The position numbers and the translations under genes are program-made. Of a stretch of DNA of 64,000 nt, positions 1 through 8,107 are shown in pieces. Positions within the stretch are counted from its first letter, which is position 1; the number at the start of each line of letters is the position of its first letter. Location of the stretch: contig NZ_JAIUZP010000009.1 in NCBI RefSeq assembly GCF_020171315.1, positions 124,001-188,000 on the forward strand, in the 5' to 3' direction. The DNA is from Pseudooceanicola nanhaiensis (GTDB taxonomy: Bacteria > Pseudomonadota > Alphaproteobacteria > Rhodobacterales > Rhodobacteraceae). The notes under the pieces are model-generated. The model ran no database searches. It saw only the letters and a program-made list of their open reading frames with translations, and had not been told where the DNA came from.

Positions 1-391
1 ACTCCGGCGCGCGGAACATCAGCACCCCGCCCGCGAAGATCGCGATGGCGGTCACCGTCAGAAGCACGTGGATCACGTAGAGCAGCCACGCCCGGGACCA
101 GAGCGGCGCCATGGCCTGCCAGACGCCGGTGCGCGCGATCCGCTCGGGCAGGAACCGCCCGGAATAGGCCAGCCCCGCGGCGATGCCGGACATCAGGAAG
201 AAGGCCTCGGCCGCATCGGAGAAGCCGATGTTGCGGACGGTGCCGTATTCGTAGGGATTGCCCGGCACATGGTCGATGAAGATCATCGCCAGCGCCAGAC
301 CCCGGAACATGTCGATCCGCAGGTCGCGCTTGGCCTTCACCGGGCCCTGGGGGCCGGGCATTGTGATGGGTTTAGCCTCAGGCTGTGACAT
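1..391 (-). CDS. opgC: OpgC, glucan succinyl-modification membrane protein (3' part missing)
   Basis: About 130 N-terminal residues are visible before the window edge. The sequence reads MSQPEAKPITMPG..., then RIDMFRGLALAMIFIDHVPGN, a typical start of OpgC membrane acyltransferases. Two hydrophobic segments follow. By family, OpgC adds succinyl groups to osmoregulated periplasmic glucans at the inner membrane. The ATG at 391 overlaps the end of opgH by 14 bases, so the two are translationally linked. It is the last visible gene of the opg operon. The fit of the first 130 residues is good; the C-terminal part cannot be judged. Confidence 0.85.
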   Translation of the reverse strand, partial: MSQPEAKPITMPGPQGPVKAKRDLRIDMFRGLALAMIFIDHVPGNPYEYGTVRNIGFSDAAEAFFLMSGIAAGLAYSGRFLPERIARTGVWQAMAPLWSRAWLLYVIHVLLTVTAIAIFAGGVLMFRAPE

Positions 392-2183
392 GGGTGCCTC
401 CTTCACCTGTGTCGGTCTTGGTCGCGGCCTGCGGCTCCAGCGTTTCGGGCCAGTTCGAGGTGACACCGTGGTAGAGCGTCACGACACGGGCGGCCTCCAG
501 CTCTCCCGGCACGCGGAAGAGACGGGAACGCGCGGGGCGCGACGACCAGGAAATCAGCAGCGGTGCGGCCATCATCGGCACGCAGACCGGCAGCAGCCAC
601 AGGGCCAGCGTCGGCGCGAACTGGGTCAGCGCCGCCAGCACGAGGGTGCCCCAGGTCACGATCCAGCCGCTGGCGGCCCAGGACTGGCGCAGGGACAGAC
701 GGCCCTCGCCACGCTGGTTCGCGGGCCAGCCGCCGTCGCGGCCCATCAGGACCTGCAGCACCGCGCGGGATTGGTACATCAGCATCACCGGCGCCATCAG
801 CGAGGACAGCAGCAGCTCTCCCAGCACCGACCGGAAGGTGGTGAAGGCCCCGCCGAAGCCCGGCGTGCGGCGCGTCGCGATGGCGTGTAGCAGGATGAGG
901 AACTTGGGCAGGATCAGCAGGCCGATCACCCCGATGCCAAGGCCCACGATCTCGCGCGTGCGGTCGGACGGGAAGGAGGGGAAGAGCTGGTAGGGATCGG
1001 GGAAGTAATTCGGCAGCGGCGCCGTGGCGAAGGCCACGAGGCTGACGATCAGGAACGCCGCCCAGATCAGCGAGACGATATAGGCCGTGATGCCCTGAAG
1101 GAAGACGAACCGGCTCCAGAACCGCAGGCCGGGGGCGGTCAGCAGGCGGGAATGCTGCAGGTTGCCCTGGCACCAGCGGCGGTCGCGCTTGGCGTAGGAG
1201 ACGATGTTCTCGGGGCCTTCCTCGTAGGAGCCGCGCAGGTCCTCGTCGAGGCGCACGATCCAGCCGGCCCGCGCCAGCAGCGCCGCCTCGACATAGTCAT
1301 GCGACAGGATATGCCCGCCGAAGGGCGGACGGCCCTTGAGCTCCGGCAGGCCGCAGCTTTCGGCGAAGGCGCGCACGCGGACGATGGCATTGTGGCCCCA
1401 GAACGGGCCGGTATCGCCCTGCATATGCGCCAGCCCGCGCGAGAAGACCGGCGAGAAGAAGGTGGAGGAGAACTGCATCGCGCGGCCGAAGAGCGACTGC
1501 GCGCCCACGATCTGCGGCAGGGTCTGCAGCAGCCCGAGGCGGGGCTCCGCCACCATGCGGCGGATCATCTCGGCGATGGTCTCGCCTTCCATAAGGCTGT
1601 CGGCGTCGAGGATCACGGCAAAATCATAGGCACCGCCGGAACGGGTGATGAATTCCTCGATGTTGCCGGCCTTGCGGCCCCAGTTGTCGGTGCGGCGGCG
1701 GTAGAAGATGCGCCCTGCGCCGTCACGATCGCGGTGCAGCTTGTCGAACCACTGCCGTTCCTGCCGGGCCAGCGTGTCATCGCGGGTGTCCGAGAGGATG
1801 GCGAAATCCACGGCGCCGGTCAGCTGCGCCTCGGCAAGCGAGATGTCCATCGCGGCCACGCGCGAGAAGGTGGTGCGCGGGTCCTCGTTGCAGATCGGGA
1901 CGAGCACCACGGTGCGATGCGCCCGCGGGTCGATGGCGGAGAGGTCGCCCGTTTCGATCCGGCGGGGGACCAGACCCAGCAGGGCCTGCGCCGCACCCCA
2001 TGCCAGCCACGACGTCGTCATCCAGATCAGCAGCGCGCGCAGCACGTCGGTCGTCTGAAGCCCGTCCTGAATGGCGGCCTCGAAGACGAGCCCGGCCGCG
2101 CCGAGGCCCAGCAGGCTGGCAAAGCCGATCGCGACGAGGCGCGACACGAGCGTCTTGGATTTCATCGGAGCACGGTCCGGCAT
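378..2183 (-). CDS. opgH: OpgH, membrane glucosyltransferase for periplasmic glucans
   Basis: 601 residues. It polymerises UDP-glucose into the beta-glucan backbone of osmoregulated periplasmic glucans at the inner membrane. Two N-terminal membrane segments (about 12-38 and 46-72) precede a GT2 glycosyltransferase domain containing SDT (131-133), DAD (193-195), HDY (295-297) and RRWCQGN (335-341), the family equivalent of QxxRW. Several membrane segments follow from about 355. It is shorter than E. coli OpgH (847 aa) because the long N-terminal extension is missing, as in Rhodobacter relatives. The start at 2183 has an AGGGGAG site 9 bases upstream. It lies between a small ORF and opgC. Confidence 0.95.
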   Translation of the reverse strand: MPDRAPMKSKTLVSRLVAIGFASLLGLGAAGLVFEAAIQDGLQTTDVLRALLIWMTTSWLAWGAAQALLGLVPRRIETGDLSAIDPRAHRTVVLVPICNEDPRTTFSRVAAMDISLAEAQLTGAVDFAILSDTRDDTLARQERQWFDKLHRDRDGAGRIFYRRRTDNWGRKAGNIEEFITRSGGAYDFAVILDADSLMEGETIAEMIRRMVAEPRLGLLQTLPQIVGAQSLFGRAMQFSSTFFSPVFSRGLAHMQGDTGPFWGHNAIVRVRAFAESCGLPELKGRPPFGGHILSHDYVEAALLARAGWIVRLDEDLRGSYEEGPENIVSYAKRDRRWCQGNLQHSRLLTAPGLRFWSRFVFLQGITAYIVSLIWAAFLIVSLVAFATAPLPNYFPDPYQLFPSFPSDRTREIVGLGIGVIGLLILPKFLILLHAIATRRTPGFGGAFTTFRSVLGELLLSSLMAPVMLMYQSRAVLQVLMGRDGGWPANQRGEGRLSLRQSWAASGWIVTWGTLVLAALTQFAPTLALWLLPVCVPMMAAPLLISWSSRPARSRLFRVPGELEAARVVTLYHGVTSNWPETLEPQAATKTDTGEGGTHVTA

Positions 2184-2321
2184 GTCAGAAAACTCCCCTG
2201 AACGCCCGAAACGGGCGCCATGCCGGTCGGGCCGGCGTCATCCCCTTGGGTCCGCTTTGGATCGGCGTGCCGTAAGGGGCGGACGCGCCGGGCGGGTGGT
2301 GCGGCAGGTCAGACCTGAGGG

Positions 2322-2498
2322 TCAGCCCTGTGCCGCACGTCCGCCGAAATGCATGAGCCGGGCAAGCAGAGACGCGCCGCGACGGGCGGGCGCCTCGAGC
2401 TGCTGGCGCGGCATCGCGAGCGGCGCGTCAGGCGGCGCGATGCTCACGTGGGCCTCGGTTTCGGGAGCTTGGTCGAACAGGTGTGCTTCGTTACTCAT
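2322..2498 (-). CDS. Small ORF between opgG and opgH (candidate OpgI)
   Basis: 58 residues, MSNEAHLFDQAPE...GGRAAQG, with no membrane segment and an acidic N-terminal and basic C-terminal half. Its ATG overlaps the opgG stop codon as ATGA, a layout that usually means translational coupling, so I consider it real. The R. sphaeroides operon is described as opgGIHC with a small gene of unknown role at this place. Identity with OpgI is inferred from position only. A 138-base gap separates it from opgH. Confidence 0.6.
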   Translation of the reverse strand: MSNEAHLFDQAPETEAHVSIAPPDAPLAMPRQQLEAPARRGASLLARLMHFGGRAAQG

Positions 2499-4081
2499 GC
2501 TTTGATCCACTGGTTGATCCATGTCTCTGTCAGGATTCGGTTGAACCCTTCCACATGGGCTTGCAGTTCCACGACGGCGCCGTCCGAGGCCGAAACCTCG
2601 ATCACCAGCCGCCAGGTGTCGCGGCCGGGAATTTTCGAGAGGATTGCTTCGACGAGCTCGCCATTCTCAATTGTTACTTGGGGTTCAACGGCCGCATCCG
2701 CCGGAAGTTCCGACAGAAGCCCGCCGGCGAAGTCGACGACGAATTTCCGCTGATCCTCGACCGCCTCGCCGCCGGAGACACCGCCGTGGCCGGCCAGCGT
2801 GCGCAGCACGTATGCGGTGTCGGAGGTCTCATCCGGGGGCAGGTCGCCCCAGTGCATCCGGTAGGAGAATTCCAGCGCCTCGCCGGCCTTGGGCTGGGTT
2901 TCGGGCACCCAGAAGGCGACGATGTTGTCGTTGGTTTCCTTGTCGGAGGGGATCTCGACCAGCCGCACGGTGCCGGGGCCCCAGTCGCCGATCGGCTCGA
3001 TCCGGCAGGAGGGGCGGCGCTCGTAGGCAGCACCCGCGTCGAGCTGTTCGCTGAAGGCGCGGTTGCGCTGCATCAGGCCGAAGGCCCGGGGCGACCGGCT
3101 GCCGATGTAGGAATTGGCCAGCTTCGACGGGTTGTTCAGCGGCCGCCAGAAGCAGCGCCCGTCCGCGTTGATCAGCGTCAGCCCGTCGCTGTCGTGCACG
3201 CGGGGGCGGTAGTCGTCGAAATCGCCCATGTCGCCCGGACCGAAGAGGAACATCGAGGTCAGGGGCGCCATGCCGATCTGCTCGACGTCATTGCGCATGT
3301 AGAGCCGCGCGGTCACTTCCATGACGGTGTCGCTGCCCGGCGTGATGACGAAGCGATAGGCCCCGGCGAGAGAGCGGCTCTCCATCGTGGCGTAAACGGT
3401 GATCGTGCCCTGCCCCTGCGCGGGGCGGTCGACGTAGAAGTTCGAGAACCGGGGGAATTCCTCGCCCGAGGCAAGGCCGGTGTTCAGCGTCAGGCCGCGG
3501 GCCGACAGCCCGTACGCGTTGTCCCGGCCAAGCGCGCGGAAGTAGGAAGCCCCGAGGAAGGCCACGACCTCGTCATAGACATCGGGGCGGTTCATCGGCG
3601 CGGTCAGGCGCATCCCGGCGACGCCCGAGAGGGCGGCATGCTCGGGGATCTTGTCCCGCAGGCCGTTCATGTAATCGAAGTCATCGGTCGAGAAGGTCAG
3701 CGGATGGGCCTGACCCTCGGCCACTTCGAAGATTTGCACCGGCTGCTTGAAGAGCCAGCCGAGGTGGAAGGCGTGCAGCTGGAATCGTGCGCCGGTCTCG
3801 TGCCAGACGGCGCGTTCGGGCAGGAAGCGGATGTTCTGGTAATCGTCGTAGCCGAGGTCGGCGATGAAGCCCGACGGCCCACCCGGCGCGGTGTAATCCT
3901 CGGTCGCGAGGCGCTGCATCTGCGCGCTCAGCTCGTCGAAGGAGAAGGCGGGGGCCGCGTCGGGCGCGGGAGCAGCCGCAGGATCGGCAGGCGTCGTCGT
4001 GTCCTGTGCGCGGGCGAGGCGCGGCAGAACGGTCAAGCAGCTGGACCCCGCCAGCAGGGCAAGCATGCGGCGGCGGTTCAC
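2495..4081 (-). CDS. opgG: OpgG, periplasmic glucan biosynthesis protein
   Basis: Periplasmic protein of the OpgG/MdoG family, needed for release or branching of glucans made by OpgH. With the GTG at 4081 it has 528 residues (E. coli OpgG has 511). It opens with NRRRMLALLAGSSCLTVLP..ARAQ, a twin-arginine-like signal peptide cleaved near ARA-Q. An in-frame ATG at 4171 would add 30 residues in front of the signal peptide, so I prefer the GTG. The family core is recognisable, including SRSPRAFGLMQR and RRPSCRIEPIGDWG. First gene of opgG-(small ORF)-opgH-opgC. An EcfG-like promoter motif lies upstream at 4269-4293. Confidence 0.93.
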   Translation of the reverse strand: MNRRRMLALLAGSSCLTVLPRLARAQDTTTPADPAAAPAPDAAPAFSFDELSAQMQRLATEDYTAPGGPSGFIADLGYDDYQNIRFLPERAVWHETGARFQLHAFHLGWLFKQPVQIFEVAEGQAHPLTFSTDDFDYMNGLRDKIPEHAALSGVAGMRLTAPMNRPDVYDEVVAFLGASYFRALGRDNAYGLSARGLTLNTGLASGEEFPRFSNFYVDRPAQGQGTITVYATMESRSLAGAYRFVITPGSDTVMEVTARLYMRNDVEQIGMAPLTSMFLFGPGDMGDFDDYRPRVHDSDGLTLINADGRCFWRPLNNPSKLANSYIGSRSPRAFGLMQRNRAFSEQLDAGAAYERRPSCRIEPIGDWGPGTVRLVEIPSDKETNDNIVAFWVPETQPKAGEALEFSYRMHWGDLPPDETSDTAYVLRTLAGHGGVSGGEAVEDQRKFVVDFAGGLLSELPADAAVEPQVTIENGELVEAILSKIPGRDTWRLVIEVSASDGAVVELQAHVEGFNRILTETWINQWIKA

Positions 4082-4405
4082 GGTCGGTTCGGTGGCAATA
4101 CAGCGGGAAATCGTATTGTCAGAATACAAAGGTCGGGCCTCATGAGACGACGGTACACCTAGCAAAGCCAAAGACCGTCAGGGTTGCAATCGCTGGGCTG
4201 CGGCGCGGCAATTTCACGCCATTTCCCCGGGGCTTGCCGGCTGGTACCCGCGTCCCCACAGCGCTTTAAACGCATGAGATACCAGCGGGTTCCACGAGGT
4301 TTCTGCGCCTGCGCGAAACTTCGCCGCAGCGCAGGCACGATCTCGCGTACCGGGTGTGGACGCCGCCTTCGGATCGGACGCCCACGGAAATGTCGGAAGA
4401 TAAGC
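4082..4405. other. Leader and promoter region of opgG
   Basis: 324 bases without a convincing gene. It carries the GGAAC-N16-CGTT motif on the minus strand (4269-4293) and a weak inverted repeat GTATT-N5-AATAC at 4113-4127, between the two possible opgG starts. The ORFs crossing this stretch look like chance frames. Confidence 0.5.
4269..4293 (-). promoter_or_regulatory. EcfG-type general-stress promoter upstream of opgG
   Basis: The minus strand reads GGAAC, 16 bases, CGTT. This exact pattern is the consensus of alphaproteobacterial ECF15/EcfG sigma factors. It lies about 190 bases before the GTG and 98 before the upstream ATG. Two further exact copies occur at 14003-14027 and 17226-17250. 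Confidence 0.6.
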
Positions 4406-4732
4406 TCAGGAGCTGGGGTTGCAGAACAGCCTGTAAAGCAGCGCGATCATCTCGGAGGTGGCGTCGCTGGCGAGGGAGTAATAGATCGTCTTGCCGTCGC
4501 GGCGGGTCTGCACCAGACCCTCCTCGCGCAGGCGGGCCAGCATCTGGCTGACAGCGGCCTGACGGAAGTCCAGAAGCTGCTCCAACTCGCCCACCGATTT
4601 CTCGCCCGAGCCGAGGTGGCACAGGATCATCAGACGCCCTTCATGCGCCAGCGTCTTGAGGAACGCGGCGGCATTGCCCGCAGCGCGGGCCATTTCGGCA
4701 GGAGGGGCTTTGACGTCGGTCTGGTCTTCCAC
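4406..4732 (-). CDS. ArsR/SmtB-family regulator, SqrR/BigR-like persulfide sensor
   Basis: Winged-helix repressor with core FLKTLAHEGRLMILCHL...SVGELEQLLDFRQAAVSQMLARLREEGLVQTRRDGKTIYYSLA and C-terminal LLYRLFC. Two cysteines, ILC and LFC, are 66 residues apart, the spacing I recall for the redox pair of SqrR (C41/C107) and BigR (C42/C108). These proteins form an intramolecular polysulfide link and release DNA when sulfide is present. The longest frame begins at 4825 with a GTG. I chose the GTG at 4732 (108 aa) because it matches the family length. No strong ribosome site supports either start. A 9-bp inverted repeat upstream may be its operator. No sulfide:quinone reductase gene is adjacent. 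Confidence 0.8.
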   Translation of the reverse strand: MEDQTDVKAPPAEMARAAGNAAAFLKTLAHEGRLMILCHLGSGEKSVGELEQLLDFRQAAVSQMLARLREEGLVQTRRDGKTIYYSLASDATSEMIALLYRLFCNPSS

Positions 4733-4814
4733 GGGCGTAACGGTCTTGCAGGTTTCTGTGGGCGTTATGTAACACCTTTGTAGCGCGTTTTTAAGATGGG
4801 CCATGAGGTGGGCC

Positions 4815-4848
4815 CGCCGCAGCACGATAAATTTTTCGCGCTGCGGCG
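4815..4848. promoter_or_regulatory. Inverted repeat upstream of the SqrR-like regulator
   Basis: Arms CGCCGCAGC (4815-4823) and GCTGCGGCG (4840-4848) are perfect over 9 bp around a 16-base AT-rich centre. It sits between the dehydrogenase gene and the regulator. No T-run follows on the minus strand, so an operator is more likely than a terminator. Confidence 0.5.
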
Positions 4849-4891
4849 TTCATGTCACCGGTGTTGACCCATCAGGGCCTGCGTTGGGGGC

Positions 4892-5971
4892 TTAGCGCAG
4901 CAGCAGCACGTTGCGCCGGGCGGCGCCGGACACGGTGTCGGCGATCGCCTCGTTGATCTCCTCCAGCCGCCAGCGGCCGGAAATCAGCTCGTCCAGCTTG
5001 ATCCGGCCCTGCTGGTAGAGGTCCACGATCCACGGGATGTCGCGCCGGATGATGACGTTGCCCATCATCGAGCCCTCGATGCCCTGCGCCTGCCGCGCCA
5101 GGAGCATCGGCGAGTAAGTGGATGATTTATCTAGGTGTGGCATGCCCACGGCGATCACCCGGCCGGTCGGAACGAGGTAGCGCGGCGCGGTGTCATAGGC
5201 CGGGGCGGCCCCCACGGTGACCAGCACGCTGTCGGCGCCCTTGCCCAGAAGAGCCTTCACCGCGGCCCAGGGTTTGCCCTCGGCCAGCACCCCGTCGGTG
5301 GCCCCGAATTCGCGGGCGACGGCCAGTTTCTCCTCGGTCATGTCCACGGCGACGATCCGGCGGGCCCCGGCGAGGCGCGCGCCCTGAATGGCGTTCAGAC
5401 CAACGCCGCCCGCGCCGATGACCACGACGTCCTGTCCGGGACGCACGTTGGCGGCGTTCACGGCGGCCCCCAGCCCCGTGATTACCCCGCAGGAAACGAG
5501 CGAGGCCGCCTCCATCGACATGTCGGAGGGAATCACCACGACCTGGCTCTGGTCCACCACGACCTTCTCGGCGAAGGCCCCGCAGGCCATGGCCTGCAGG
5601 ATCGGCGTCCCGTCGGGCAGCGACAGCGGCCCCGGCTGCGGCACGGGCGTTTCGCAGGTCGTCGGGCTGGCCGAGGCGCAGCTGCGGCAGTGGCCGCAGG
5701 AATGGATCAGCGTGACGCAGACATGATCCCCGACCTTCAGGCCCTTCACGCCGTCGCCCAGCTTGGTGATGATACCGGCTGCCTCGTGCCCGGCGATCGT
5801 CGGCAGGGTGCCGCCAAAGCCGCCCTGCAGGAAGGAAATGTCGGAATGGCAGATCGCCACCGCCGCAATCTCGACCTCGATCTGACCCTCCCCGGGGGGC
5901 GCCAGAAGCACCTCCTCGATGGTGAGGGGTGCGTTGTATTCGCGACAGACGGCCGCCCTGATCTTTTCCAC
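4892..5971 (-). CDS. Zinc-dependent alcohol dehydrogenase
   Basis: 359 residues, medium-chain dehydrogenase/reductase superfamily. Catalytic zinc ligands are C41 and the GHE at 61-63. The structural zinc set is C92, C95, C98 and C106. A Rossmann motif GAGGVGLNAIQGA (about 186-198) binds NAD(H). It should oxidise an alcohol or reduce an aldehyde in the cytosol; the substrate cannot be told from sequence. It stands alone, downstream-adjacent to the SqrR-like gene and upstream-adjacent to the pca operon, and could belong to either set. The leader holds a short inverted repeat at 6032-6044. Confidence 0.88.
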   Translation of the reverse strand: MEKIRAAVCREYNAPLTIEEVLLAPPGEGQIEVEIAAVAICHSDISFLQGGFGGTLPTIAGHEAAGIITKLGDGVKGLKVGDHVCVTLIHSCGHCRSCASASPTTCETPVPQPGPLSLPDGTPILQAMACGAFAEKVVVDQSQVVVIPSDMSMEAASLVSCGVITGLGAAVNAANVRPGQDVVVIGAGGVGLNAIQGARLAGARRIVAVDMTEEKLAVAREFGATDGVLAEGKPWAAVKALLGKGADSVLVTVGAAPAYDTAPRYLVPTGRVIAVGMPHLDKSSTYSPMLLARQAQGIEGSMMGNVIIRRDIPWIVDLYQQGRIKLDELISGRWRLEEINEAIADTVSGAARRNVLLLR

Positions 5972-6031
5972 GTCTCATGCCTCCCTGACGGCAGGCCCGG
6001 ACAGGGGCCTGCTGATAGGGATCACCCTAAT

Positions 6032-6044
6032 GGAATAGAATTCC
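6032..6044. promoter_or_regulatory. Short inverted repeat in the alcohol dehydrogenase leader
   Basis: GGAAT-AGA-ATTCC, 5-bp arms, about 60 bases before the dehydrogenase start at 5971. It is a possible binding site, but the arms are short. Confidence 0.3.
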
Positions 6045-6072
6045 GCAAGGGAAGGGGCGATACGCCGCGCTG

Positions 6073-7398
6073 TTATCCCCGGACGCGGGCCGCGAAGGCG
6101 CGGGCCTCGGCCGGGGCGGTGCCAAGCTGGCGCGACATGTCGAAGAGATCGCCGAGGTCACGGTCGGGGAAGACCTTCTGCGCCTCGGTGGCAAGGTCCG
6201 AGCCCTCGGCCATCACCGTCTTGCAGATGTCCTTCACCTGCGCCTGCGCCTCGGGGCGTGGCATGTCGGCGGCAAGGCGGAAGGTCAGCGCCTCGGCCAG
6301 CATCAGGCCCTGACCTGCGTCGAGGGTCCGCTTCATGGCGGCGGCGTCGGGTTGCACCCCTGCGGCCAGTTCCTGTGCCACGTTCAGCGCCGCGCCGGTC
6401 GATAGGACCAGCTGCGGCAGCGTCAGCCATTCGGTGAACCACGCGGCCCCGTCGCGTTCGTTGCGGGGCATGGCGGCGCCCTGCATCGTGGCGTTCAGCC
6501 CCGCGACCTGCCGGCCAAGCGCCACGAGGGCGGAGGGCTGCACCGGGTTCTGCTTCTGCGGCATGGTCGAGGAGCCGCCGGTCGCGCCAAGGCGCACTTC
6601 GCCGATGCCGCTCATGGTCAGGGCGATCAGGTCCTCGCCCATCTTGCCGAGGCCAAGGGCGAGGCGGGCCATCCACGCCGACAGCGCCAGCACCGGGCTG
6701 CGATCCGCGTGCCACGACCGGCCCGGATCGCGCAGGCCAAGCGCCTCGGCCAGTTTCGCGCGGGTTTCGAGCGCGGTGTCGCCAAAGGCCGCGCCGGTGC
6801 CCGCCGCACCCGAGAGCGAGACCCAGAGCACCTGATCGCGCAGCGCGGGCAGGGCGTCGCGCAGATCCGCCAGCGGCGCGCCCCAATGGGCCACGACCGC
6901 GCCGAAGCCCACGGGCGTCGCGTGCTGGCCATAGGTGCGGCCCGCCATGGGCAGCTCGGCATGGGCCTCGGCCAGATCGGCGAGGGTGGAGAGCAGGGCC
7001 GTCAGCCCCTTCTCCATCAGGTCCAGCGCCTGCCGCATCCGCAGCATCAGCCCGGTGTCGGCGATGTCCTGCGAGGTGGCACCCCAATGGACGTATTGCG
7101 AATGCTCGGGCGCCTGCATCTCCTTGCGGAAGGCAGCGACAAGGCCGGGGACCGGCACGCCGTTGGTGGCCACGGCCTCGGCCAGACCGGAGGGGTCGAG
7201 GGGGATCTCGAGGCTGGCGCGGTGGATCGCGGCGGCCGAGACCTCGGGGATCACGCCAAGGCTGCCCTGCACCTTGGCAAGCGCGCCTTCGACCAGCAGC
7301 ATGGCACGGACCTCGGCGCTGTCGGAGAAGAGCCGCCCCAGATCGCCCGCAGGGAACAGGCGGTGATAGATCGAGCTGTCGTGGACGGAGCCAGCCAT
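6073..7398 (-). CDS. pcaB: 3-carboxy-cis,cis-muconate cycloisomerase
   Basis: 441 residues, fumarase/aspartase superfamily. It converts 3-carboxy-cis,cis-muconate to 4-carboxymuconolactone in the protocatechuate branch of the beta-ketoadipate pathway. The superfamily signature GGSSTMPQKQNPVQPSAL is present near residue 280, and HWGATSQDIADTG near 100-115 fits the substrate-binding region. It is the last gene of the pca operon; its ATG is one base after the stop of the upstream hydrolase gene. Confidence 0.95.
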   Translation of the reverse strand: MAGSVHDSSIYHRLFPAGDLGRLFSDSAEVRAMLLVEGALAKVQGSLGVIPEVSAAAIHRASLEIPLDPSGLAEAVATNGVPVPGLVAAFRKEMQAPEHSQYVHWGATSQDIADTGLMLRMRQALDLMEKGLTALLSTLADLAEAHAELPMAGRTYGQHATPVGFGAVVAHWGAPLADLRDALPALRDQVLWVSLSGAAGTGAAFGDTALETRAKLAEALGLRDPGRSWHADRSPVLALSAWMARLALGLGKMGEDLIALTMSGIGEVRLGATGGSSTMPQKQNPVQPSALVALGRQVAGLNATMQGAAMPRNERDGAAWFTEWLTLPQLVLSTGAALNVAQELAAGVQPDAAAMKRTLDAGQGLMLAEALTFRLAADMPRPEAQAQVKDICKTVMAEGSDLATEAQKVFPDRDLGDLFDMSRQLGTAPAEARAFAARVRG

Positions 7399-7399
7399 G

Positions 7400-8107
7400 T
7401 CAGCGCCCTCCCGCGATCTGGTGCAGCAGCGCGGCCAGCCCGCGCGGATCGGAGAGGAAGGGGGAATGGCCGGTGGGCATGTCGTATCTGTCCTTCGGGT
7501 CGCAATCTGCCGCCATCTCCGCCTGTCGGGCAGGGTCGATGGTCAGGTCCTTGGTGCAGCGGATATAGGAACGCGGGGTGTTTTGCCAGTTCGTGCCCAG
7601 CCGGATCGGCTCTGCATGGGGCGCCATGGGTTCGGGCACGAGGGTGGCCTGCGCGGCGCGGCGCAGGTCGGGCGCGACATCCTGATAGAAGCGCAGGTCG
7701 TCGAGGGCGGGGTCCACGGCATAGCTGTCGCCATGGCGCCGGGCGATGCCCTTGAGCGGTGCGCGCGGCCAGCCTTCGGTCATGCCCGTCAGCGAGGCGC
7801 CATCGCGCGGCAGGAAGGCGCAGAGATAGACGAGGCGCTGGACCTTCTGCGGTGCAAGTTCGGCCGCGCGGGAGATGGCGAACCCGCCCGCGGAATGGCC
7901 GACGAGGATCGTGGGGCCCTCGGTGGCGGCCAGCACGGCCTCGGCATAGTCATCGAGGGTGAGGGTGCCGTGCGGGCGCGGGTCAGCCCCGCGCCCGGGC
8001 AGATCCGGGGCGATAGCCGCATGTCCCCGGGCCTCAAGCTCGGGGATCACGCGGTGCCAGCACCTGCCATCGTGGCAGGCGCCGTGGATCAGCACGAAAC
8101 GTGCCAT
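7400..8107 (-). CDS. Alpha/beta hydrolase inserted in the pca operon
   Basis: 235 residues. LIHGACHDGRCWHRVIPEL at the N-terminus and GHSAGG as nucleophile elbow place it with small esterases of the methylesterase/hydroxynitrile-lyase type. H213 in PTGHSPFLSDP is the likely catalytic histidine. No signal peptide, so cytosolic. It lies between pcaG and pcaB with no gaps, so it is co-transcribed. It is distinct from PcaD, which is present at the head of the operon. It may release protocatechuate or a related acid from an ester, or be a second lactone hydrolase; this is inference. Confidence 0.8.
   Translation of the reverse strand: MARFVLIHGACHDGRCWHRVIPELEARGHAAIAPDLPGRGADPRPHGTLTLDDYAEAVLAATEGPTILVGHSAGGFAISRAAELAPQKVQRLVYLCAFLPRDGASLTGMTEGWPRAPLKGIARRHGDSYAVDPALDDLRFYQDVAPDLRRAAQATLVPEPMAPHAEPIRLGTNWQNTPRSYIRCTKDLTIDPARQAEMAADCDPKDRYDMPTGHSPFLSDPRGLAALLHQIAGGR

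Noticed and set aside
378-1173. Long open frames on the other strand or other frames of opgH and most other genes
   Set aside because: GC-rich coding DNA keeps antisense and shifted frames open. These translate to Arg/Pro/Ala-rich sequence without motifs and overlap well-supported genes.
6032-6044. GGAAT-AGA-ATTCC as an SqrR-type operator of the alcohol dehydrogenase
   Set aside because: The arms are only 5 bp and the arrangement is the reverse of the ATTC-N-GAAT pattern I recall for SqrR, so I list it only as a weak repeat.
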